Assembly: GCA_002293365.1 (NCBI GenBank)
Contig: DBDD01000098.1
Coordinates: forward strand, 1-11,675
Direction of reading: 5' to 3'
From: Christensenella sp. UBA941
GTDB taxonomy: Bacteria > Bacillota > Clostridia > Christensenellales > UBA941
Length of the DNA: 11,675 nt
The number at the start of each line of letters is the position of its first letter. The stretch's first letter is position 1. A program made the position numbers and the translations under genes. Under the pieces are notes generated by a model. That model was not told the DNA's origin and ran no database searches. It saw nothing but the letters and a program-made list of their open reading frames with translations. This document shows positions 6,006-11,675 of this stretch, piece after piece.

Positions 6006-6889
6006 GGCTCTTAGTTTTAGGCGCTGACGGCCAGCTGGGCAGAGAACTGTCCGAACTGCTTTCAAAGGGCGAAGCGGGCCCGTTTACGCTGCCCGGAGCC
6101 TTTATCGGAGCCGATGTGCGCTTAGTAGATATCGATACGCTGGATATTGTAAGCGCCGGGGCAACGCGCGCGTACTTTGAGGAATTCGCGCCGGATTTAG
6201 TTATAAATTGCGCCGCGTATACCAACGTCGACGGCTGCGAGACGAACAGGGATACGGCGTTTCTCGCGAATGCCGTCGGCGCGCGCAGCGTCGCCGAGGC
6301 GTCTTGCGCTGTTGGAGCGCAGCTCGTACATATATCCACAGACTACGTATTTCCCGGCACGGGCAATACGCCCTACGCCGAATGGGACGCGACCGGCCCT
6401 ACGAGCGTCTACGGCAAGTCCAAGCTTTTGGGAGAAAGCTACGCGCGCGAGGCGTGTTCCCGTACGTATATTATACGTACGGCCTGGCTTTATGGCCGCC
6501 ATGGCAAGAATTTCGTAAAGACCATCATTCGCGTTGCCAAGGAGAAGGGCAAGCTCACCGTCGTAAACGACCAGCTCGGCAACCCGACGAACGCGCTGGA
6601 TTTAGCGTACCATATCCTTAAAATAGCGCTATGCGGGCGGTACGGCGTCTATCATGTTACAGGCAACGGCGTCTGCTCCTGGTACGAGTTCGCGCTCGAA
6701 ATAATACGCTTAGCGGATATCGATTGCGAGGTCGTACCTTGCCGGACGGAGGATTACGCCAGCCCCGCGAAGCGTCCGGCCTTTTCCGCGCTCGGACACA
6801 TGGCGCTTAGCGCGTCGGTTGGCGACGAAATGCGCCCATGGAAAGAGGCGCTTGAGGATTTCATACTATCTGGAGGGCATGAAGCGTGA
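6002..6889 (+). CDS. rfbD: dTDP-4-dehydrorhamnose reductase
   Basis: This 295-residue short-chain dehydrogenase carries out the last step, NAD(P)H-dependent reduction of dTDP-4-keto-L-rhamnose to dTDP-L-rhamnose. The nucleotide-binding loop is GADGQLGREL at residues 7-16, and NCAAYTNVD is at 69-77. The catalytic elements are STDYVFPG at 112-119 and Tyr137-x-x-x-Lys141 in VYGKSK. QLGNPTNALDLA at 191-202 and KRPAFSALGH near 257-266 are substrate-side motifs; RPAYS is more usual than RPAFS. The length and order match RmlD. The start overlaps the rfbA stop (ATGA), with GAGGAG at 5991-5996 upstream. Confidence 0.95.
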   Translation: MRLLVLGADGQLGRELSELLSKGEAGPFTLPGAFIGADVRLVDIDTLDIVSAGATRAYFEEFAPDLVINCAAYTNVDGCETNRDTAFLANAVGARSVAEASCAVGAQLVHISTDYVFPGTGNTPYAEWDATGPTSVYGKSKLLGESYAREACSRTYIIRTAWLYGRHGKNFVKTIIRVAKEKGKLTVVNDQLGNPTNALDLAYHILKIALCGRYGVYHVTGNGVCSWYEFALEIIRLADIDCEVVPCRTEDYASPAKRPAFSALGHMALSASVGDEMRPWKEALEDFILSGGHEA

Positions 6890-7944
6890 AAACGTATCTA
6901 ATAACAGGCGGCGCCGGGTTCATCGGCTCGAACTTCGTGCTATATATGCTAAAAAAGCACGAGGATATCCGCATTATTAATCTTGACAAGCTCACCTATG
7001 CGGGCAATCTGGCAAACCTGCAAAGCATAGCCGGCGACGAGCGGCACATATTCGCGCAAGCGGACATTCGCGACGTTTTAGCCGTACGAGAGGTGTTTAA
7101 ACGATACGACGTCGACGCGCTTGTCAACTTCGCGGCTGAGAGCCACGTCGACCGCAGCATCGAAAATCCGGGCATATTTGCGGACACAAACGTTTTGGGT
7201 ACCGTCAACCTGCTGAACCAGGCGTTAGCGGCGTGGAGCGACGGTTCGAACGGATATAAGCCCGGCGTCAGATTCGTCCAAATCTCGACGGACGAGGTTT
7301 ACGGCTCGCTTGGGCCGAGCGGCCTCTTTACCGAGCAAACCCAGCTCGACCCGCACAGCCCCTATTCCGCAAGCAAAGCCTCGGCCGATCTTTTCGTAAA
7401 GGCGTACGCCGATACCTTTAAGCTGCCAGTAAATATTACGCGCTGCTCCAACAACTACGGGCCCTACCAGTTCCCGGAAAAGCTAATACCCTTGATGATC
7501 CATAACGCGCTGAACTATAAGCCGCTGCCCGTCTACGGCGACGGGTTAAACGTACGCGATTGGATCTACGTTAAGGATCATTGCGAGGCGATAGACCTTG
7601 TGCTGCAAAACGGCGTTCCGGGCGAAACCTACAATATCGGCGGGAACAACGAGCGTACTAACATCGCCATCGTCAAGACGATTCTGGCGTATCTAAACAA
7701 AAACGTCGATGCTTCCATCGACGAAAGCTTGATCCGCTATGTTGAAGACCGCAAGGGGCACGACCGCCGCTATGCCATCGATTCCAGCAAAATCGGTACA
7801 TCCCTCGGCTGGGCGCCGGAGACGCCTTTCGAACGCGGGATCGAGAGGACGATCGAATGGTACCTGGAAAACAGCACATGGCTAAAAGAAGTTACGAGCG
7901 GCGCGTATCTGCAATACTACGAGCGGATGTACGGGGAAAGGTAA
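6886..7944 (+). CDS. rfbB: dTDP-glucose 4,6-dehydratase
   Basis: This 352-residue extended short-chain dehydrogenase/reductase converts dTDP-glucose to dTDP-4-keto-6-deoxyglucose using bound NAD+, step two of the rhamnose route. GGAGFIGSNFV at residues 8-18 binds NAD. FAAESHVDRSI at 82-92, the catalytic STDEVYG (Asp136-Glu137) at 134-140, Tyr160-x-x-x-Lys164 in YSASKAS and RCSNNYGPYQFPEKL at 186-200 are all canonical RmlB motifs. The GTG start at 6886 overlaps the rfbD stop (GTGA). It is supported by GGAGGG at 6872-6877 eight bases upstream and by the normal MKTYLITGGAGFIG beginning. Confidence 0.96.
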   Translation: MKTYLITGGAGFIGSNFVLYMLKKHEDIRIINLDKLTYAGNLANLQSIAGDERHIFAQADIRDVLAVREVFKRYDVDALVNFAAESHVDRSIENPGIFADTNVLGTVNLLNQALAAWSDGSNGYKPGVRFVQISTDEVYGSLGPSGLFTEQTQLDPHSPYSASKASADLFVKAYADTFKLPVNITRCSNNYGPYQFPEKLIPLMIHNALNYKPLPVYGDGLNVRDWIYVKDHCEAIDLVLQNGVPGETYNIGGNNERTNIAIVKTILAYLNKNVDASIDESLIRYVEDRKGHDRRYAIDSSKIGTSLGWAPETPFERGIERTIEWYLENSTWLKEVTSGAYLQYYERMYGER

Positions 7945-7951
7945 GGGGCGG

Positions 7952-8881
7952 ATGCATCGATTTTTCGAGAGTTTCATTTTGCCGGTGTTTCAGGCAATAA
8001 ATCCCGCCGCTATTGTCGAGGTGGGCTCCGAATACGGCTATACGACTGAAAGAATATTGCGCTATTGCGCCGAAAACGACGCCAGGCTCATAGCTATTGA
8101 CCCCGCGCCGCTATTCGACGAAAGCGCGTTTAAGCTCGCTTACGGCGAAAAGTTTTCGCCCCGTACGGATCTTAGCCTGAATGTTTTGCCGGAGCTTTTG
8201 GACTACGACATAATATTGATCGACGGCGATCATAATTGGTATACCGTTTACCACGAGCTGCTGTGCGTCGAAGCATGCGCGCTAAAGCGCGGCCGATGGC
8301 CCGTCGTGCTTTTTCATGATGTCGATTGGCCCTATGCTAGGAGGGATTTGTACTACGTGCCGGAGACCATCCCGGCCGAATATAGGCATCCATATTCCAC
8401 GAAGGGCCTCAAGCCCGGACAAAGTGAGCCGGTAGACGACGGCGGGGTCAACTATGGCATTTCCAACGCAGCCCACGAAGGCGGGCCGAAGAACGGCGTA
8501 TTGACCGCGATCGAAGACTTTATCGAGCATTCCGAAACTAATTTTCGTTTTATCGTGGTTGACGGCTTCAGCGGGCTGGGCATTCTTGCTTCGCACGAAA
8601 CGCTTGAAGCGAAAAGCGATTTAGCGCGGCTTCTAAACGAATTCGAATTGCAAGGCGGCATGCTGAGTCATGTCGCAAAGCTGCAGGAGAGCATAAACCA
8701 GTCTCTATTCGAAGACGCGAATAAAACGCTTGCGCTGGCGCGTAAAGACGCTGAAATCGATACGCTTAGGCAGCAGCTGCAAGCGACGCTCGATTCTCGC
8801 AGATGGAAAATCGGCAACGCGATCGGAAACGCGTTCGACGCGCTTACGCTAAAGCGCATGCGAAAAAAAGAGCGTGAATAG
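7952..8881 (+). CDS. Class I SAM methyltransferase-like protein with C-terminal coiled coil
   Basis: This 309-residue protein has a Rossmann-type core. VEVGSEYGYTTERIL at residues 22-36 is motif I, LIAIDP at 46-51 places the acidic residue at the end of strand 2, and LLDYDIILIDGDHNW at 82-96 and VVLFHDVDWPYARRD at 118-132 are the strand-4 and strand-5 elements of the Methyltransf_24-like group, with possible metal-binding Asp and His residues. Residues ~240-281 are Gln/Glu/Lys-rich heptad-like sequence, probably a coiled coil. They are followed by DSRRWKIGNAIG, a tail motif common in glycan-locus proteins, and a basic end. The gene begins 7 bp after rfbB, with a close purine-rich AAGGGG site, and precedes rfbC. 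It may methylate a sugar or glycan; substrate and activity are inferred. It splits the four rhamnose genes. Confidence 0.75.
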   Translation: MHRFFESFILPVFQAINPAAIVEVGSEYGYTTERILRYCAENDARLIAIDPAPLFDESAFKLAYGEKFSPRTDLSLNVLPELLDYDIILIDGDHNWYTVYHELLCVEACALKRGRWPVVLFHDVDWPYARRDLYYVPETIPAEYRHPYSTKGLKPGQSEPVDDGGVNYGISNAAHEGGPKNGVLTAIEDFIEHSETNFRFIVVDGFSGLGILASHETLEAKSDLARLLNEFELQGGMLSHVAKLQESINQSLFEDANKTLALARKDAEIDTLRQQLQATLDSRRWKIGNAIGNAFDALTLKRMRKKERE

Positions 8882-8895
8882 GCCGGGAGAATTTT

Positions 8896-9441
8896 ATGGG
8901 TAAAATTGCGCTCACTAAAACGCCTATCGACGGGCTTTTAATCGCCGAGCCTCAAGTTTTCAGCGACGCGCGCGGCTACTTCACGGAGACGTACAGTAGG
9001 CGCGACTTTCAGGCATTGGGTTTGTCTATGGACTTCGTTCAGGACAATCAGTCCCGCTCAAAAAAGGGCGTGCTGCGCGGGCTGCACTTTCAAAAGAAAC
9101 ACCCGCAAGGCAAGCTTGTGCGCGCCATTTCGGGCGAGGTGTTCGACGTGGCCGTGGATATCCGTGAAGGCTCTGCAACGTTCGGAAAATGGTTTGGCGT
9201 TGTCCTTAGCGGCGAGAATAAAAAGCAGTTTTATATACCCGAAGGTTTCGCTCATGGCTTTTTGGTATTGTCGGATACGGCAGAGTTCGCCTATAAATGC
9301 ACGGCGTATTACGACCCGCTCGACGAGGGCGGCATCATATGGAACGACCCGGATATCGGCATAGAATGGCCTGAGACGGGCCTTTCGCCGGAGCTAAGCG
9401 CGAAAGACGCGGGGCTTTTGCGGTTGGCTGATATTATATGA
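8896..9441 (+). CDS. rfbC: dTDP-4-dehydrorhamnose 3,5-epimerase
   Basis: This 181-residue cupin-fold enzyme inverts C3 and C5 of dTDP-4-keto-6-deoxyglucose, step three of the rhamnose route. The DARGYFTETY stretch at residues 24-33 and QDNQSRS at 49-55 are typical. The catalytic base is His64 in RGLHFQ, Lys73 (QGKLVR) contacts the substrate, and YIPEGFAHGFLVLSD at 113-127 and YKCTAYYDP at 133-141 supply the active-site tyrosine. Asp171 probably matches the Asp that partners the base. The full family length is present. GGGAGA at 8885-8890 precedes the ATG by five bases. This is the last gene of the operon; its stop lies 2 bp from the stop of the convergent gene. Confidence 0.95.
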   Translation: MGKIALTKTPIDGLLIAEPQVFSDARGYFTETYSRRDFQALGLSMDFVQDNQSRSKKGVLRGLHFQKKHPQGKLVRAISGEVFDVAVDIREGSATFGKWFGVVLSGENKKQFYIPEGFAHGFLVLSDTAEFAYKCTAYYDPLDEGGIIWNDPDIGIEWPETGLSPELSAKDAGLLRLADII

Positions 9442-9443
9442 AA

Positions 9444-11675
9444 CTATGCACCTTGCTCCAGCGCAAACAGTTCACTTACATATTCTTTGATAAGAACCTG
9501 CTCATCCCCGGAAAAATAATGCAGCGAAGGCTCTCCGGTCAGTCCGCTTTTGCGCAACGTATATACCAAAGCTCCAACCGCGCGTATCAATTGCCCGATA
9601 AACTCGTCCGACGCGTTGTATTTATATTTGACGTCGCGCGCAATTGTCAGCGCGCCGACTTTTAAACCTTTCATCAGCTTCGCCAACGCTTCATAGTCTT
9701 CGCGTTTATCGTTTATGCCCGGCATAACGATGTATTTTAAGGTTATCTGACTGTCCTCAATGCAACATTGGTGATAGCTCTCAAGGTTTTTGCAAACCTC
9801 CAGAAAATTGTCGCGACCCTTTACTTTATGCCAAGTTTCCCGCGTCCCGGCGTCGATCGAAAGATTGATGCTGGAGTTTGGATTTGACGCGAGATTGGCC
9901 CCGATCTTTTCGTCGAACCGGAAGCAGTTCGTAAAAAACGTCGCCTGAGAATCCCCTACAATATCTATTAGCCTGTCTTTATACGGATGAAGAGTAATCT
10001 CGCCGCATGAAACCTGAAAAACAACGTCGGGCGAAATGAGCCCGTTGTCTTTAGCGTACGCCAGCGCGTCGAAAGCCTTTTCATAGGATTCCAGGACAGC
10101 GGGATTTTTGAAGGCCGCGCCGTCATTTTTATGAGCGCCGCAGTAGACGCACTTGGCGTCGCACGGCGAAGGATACATGGAAAGGTTGACAAACTTGATG
10201 AGCTCGGAATTATGCCAATTCCGCAAAGTATAATGAGAACAATTCAAGCAGCCTCTCGAATGCTCGCGCTTGATTTCGCCGGCATTTCCGCCGTCATGGA
10301 AACGCCCTTCTGCCACTACGCCCGCGAACATTTCCTCGAAATACGCCATTGTATCCTTGCCTGTTTTCCCTAGCGCGGCTCTGGGAATATCGAGCGGCTC
10401 GCAGCACAGGCTAATGGGCAAATTGTCTTCCGAAACGATGTTGCCATTGATGATAAAGGAATGTCTGCTTATTAGATCGCAGCTATAGCTCAGCGGCTGC
10501 TCGTCCCCGTTTACCGGCTGCCCTTTAAACCCCTCGGTGCTCTCCCGCATGAAAAGCACCTTCAGCGTCATGACCATTAATTTGATATCCTGCAAGAGCG
10601 AGAAATTTTCGATGTAAAACAAATCCATATTCAGCTTGTCGCGCGGAGTTGTATTGTAACGCCCGTAGATTTGCGCATAGCCCGTAAGGCCCGCCTTGGC
10701 CTTTAGCCGGAGATCGAATTCCGGCAATTCTTTCGTGTACGACGCGTAAAACTCGGGGCGCTCCGGGCGCGGGCCGACGATAGACATATTGCCAGCGAGA
10801 ATATTGAAAAGCTGCGGCAGCTCGTCGAAGCGGATGGTTCGCAGGAATTTACCGATTTTCGTTATGCGCTCGTCCCCGTTTTCTGCCATTTGCGCGCCGT
10901 TTTGCTCGGCGTCCACGCGCATTGAGCGGAACTTGCAGACCTTGAATTCTTTGCCGCCTTGCGTCAGCCGCGCCTGGCGAAAAAGCACCGGCCCCCCGTC
11001 TTGTAATTTTATAGCCAGCGCCGCGACGCCCATGAACGGGCTAAGCACGACGAGCGCCGCAATGCTGAAAATAATATCCACGGCGCGCTTTACCATGCGC
11101 TGCTCCTGCGTCATATCGGCATTGCGGCAGAGCAAAACAGGCGTATCGAATATTTGCGTCTGGTTCGCGGAATTCATCGCTACGTCCATTGCGGAAGGGA
11201 TGATATTGATGCGCTTGCCCGCCTTGTAACAATGGTCGAAGAGCCGCCTGCGCAAGTCCTCGGGAATCGTACCGATTAGGACGGAGCCGTAGGGCGTTAT
11301 CGCTTTTATGATTTCATCAAAAGGCATGTCCGCCGCGACGGCGCCAACGATCTTGAAGCGCTCCTGAATCGAGCGCATCTTATTCAGCGTCGCCTGGTCG
11401 TCCTTGGAATCGGATACTACGGCGATAACCTCGCGCACGGGGTGGATTTTGAAATAGACGCGGTTTAGCCAATAGCAGGCGAACACCGCGAGCGCCCACT
11501 GCGCCGCCATGATAAGCAGCATCGGCATTGCTGGCAATATCTTGAACGCGATGAGGCAGAACATGAGATACATGACGAAGTCCGTTATGAAAATGGATAA
11601 CATGGAGGAATAGACAAGGCTCCCAAGCCTCTGTACGCCGACGCGCATGCCGCCGTAGATGCTCATGAACAGCAT
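9444..11675 (-). CDS. Polyprenyl-phosphate sugar-phosphotransferase fused to a radical SAM domain, 5' end cut
   Basis: One continuous minus-strand frame gives 743 visible residues. The first ATG coincides with the window edge and the first membrane helices of the family are missing, so the true start is beyond the edge. Residues ~20-70 hold two membrane helices, 79-180 a Rossmann-like cytoplasmic domain, and ~195-378 the catalytic domain: a membrane helix at 197-219, FKVCKFRSMR, IRFDELPQLFN (Asp284-Glu285 dyad), GPRPERPEF and KAGLTGYAQIYGRY. Such enzymes start glycans by moving sugar-1-phosphate onto undecaprenyl phosphate. From about residue 391 a second protein begins: CxxC-like pairs (C424-C425, C476-C479), then YPSPCDAKCVYC (Cys505, 509, 512), the radical SAM 4Fe-4S motif, SCGEITLHP, SIDAGTRETWHKVKG and KYIVMPGIND. 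The radical SAM half is of unknown function, probably glycan modification. The fusion has no internal stop or frameshift. The promoter lies outside the window. Confidence 0.88.
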   Translation of the reverse strand: MLFMSIYGGMRVGVQRLGSLVYSSMLSIFITDFVMYLMFCLIAFKILPAMPMLLIMAAQWALAVFACYWLNRVYFKIHPVREVIAVVSDSKDDQATLNKMRSIQERFKIVGAVAADMPFDEIIKAITPYGSVLIGTIPEDLRRRLFDHCYKAGKRINIIPSAMDVAMNSANQTQIFDTPVLLCRNADMTQEQRMVKRAVDIIFSIAALVVLSPFMGVAALAIKLQDGGPVLFRQARLTQGGKEFKVCKFRSMRVDAEQNGAQMAENGDERITKIGKFLRTIRFDELPQLFNILAGNMSIVGPRPERPEFYASYTKELPEFDLRLKAKAGLTGYAQIYGRYNTTPRDKLNMDLFYIENFSLLQDIKLMVMTLKVLFMRESTEGFKGQPVNGDEQPLSYSCDLISRHSFIINGNIVSEDNLPISLCCEPLDIPRAALGKTGKDTMAYFEEMFAGVVAEGRFHDGGNAGEIKREHSRGCLNCSHYTLRNWHNSELIKFVNLSMYPSPCDAKCVYCGAHKNDGAAFKNPAVLESYEKAFDALAYAKDNGLISPDVVFQVSCGEITLHPYKDRLIDIVGDSQATFFTNCFRFDEKIGANLASNPNSSINLSIDAGTRETWHKVKGRDNFLEVCKNLESYHQCCIEDSQITLKYIVMPGINDKREDYEALAKLMKGLKVGALTIARDVKYKYNASDEFIGQLIRAVGALVYTLRKSGLTGEPSLHYFSGDEQVLIKEYVSELFALEQGA

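Noticed and set aside
9398..9422. Possible terminator near the end of rfbC (CGCG-loop-CGCG then TTTT)
   Set aside because: The stem is only about 4 bp, lies inside the coding sequence and is separated from the short T run; too weak to call.
1..11675. Template repeat or reverse transcriptase of a DGR inside the window
   Set aside because: No second copy resembling the end of the lectin-fold gene was found by eye, and no frame shows reverse-transcriptase motifs such as a YxDD box in context.

Overview
The window looks chromosomal and Gram-positive, most likely from a Clostridia-type Bacillota. The evidence is a SigI/RsgI sigma and anti-sigma pair with the clostridial RsgI layout, strong GGAGG-type ribosome-binding sites before most genes, ATG/GTG starts with frequent ATGA/GTGA overlaps, and sigma-A-like promoters. 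G+C is around half or slightly above by eye. No tRNA, rRNA, CRISPR array, insertion sequence or phage structural cluster was seen.

Layout. (1) Positions 1-1475, minus strand: sigI and a downstream, translationally coupled rsgI that runs off the left edge. (2) Positions 1476-1715: a divergent regulatory gap with one promoter for each direction and a perfect 9-bp inverted repeat beside the sigI -35 box. (3) Positions 1716-3512, plus strand: a 598-residue protein with a phage baseplate/tail-fibre-like N-terminus, 28 collagen Gly-X-Y triplets and a C-terminal C-type-lectin/FGE-like fold. Its last ~45 residues resemble the variable region of diversity-generating retroelement (DGR) targets such as Bordetella phage Mtd. 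No reverse transcriptase or template repeat lies in the window. (4) Positions 3595-9441, plus strand: a tight seven-gene surface-polysaccharide operon with its own promoter, in the order wzm-like permease, wzt-like ATPase, rfbA, rfbD, rfbB, a methyltransferase-like protein with a coiled-coil tail, and rfbC. (5) Positions 9444-11675, minus strand, convergent and only 2 bp from rfbC: a polyprenyl-phosphate sugar-1-phosphate transferase fused in frame to a radical SAM domain, with its N-terminus cut by the right edge.

How the genes fit together. RfbA, RfbB, RfbC and RfbD are the complete route from glucose-1-phosphate to dTDP-L-rhamnose. The sugar-phosphate transferase would start a glycan on undecaprenyl phosphate, and the ABC transporter would export it. 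Glycosyltransferases are not in the window and are expected beyond the right edge. The methyltransferase-like protein and the radical SAM domain are probably sugar- or glycan-modifying, but their substrates cannot be read from sequence. The lectin-fold protein and SigI/RsgI are cell-surface or sensing themes next to this locus; no direct functional link is shown.

The two most unusual items are the DGR-type variable protein with no retroelement in sight and the sugar-phosphate transferase/radical SAM fusion.
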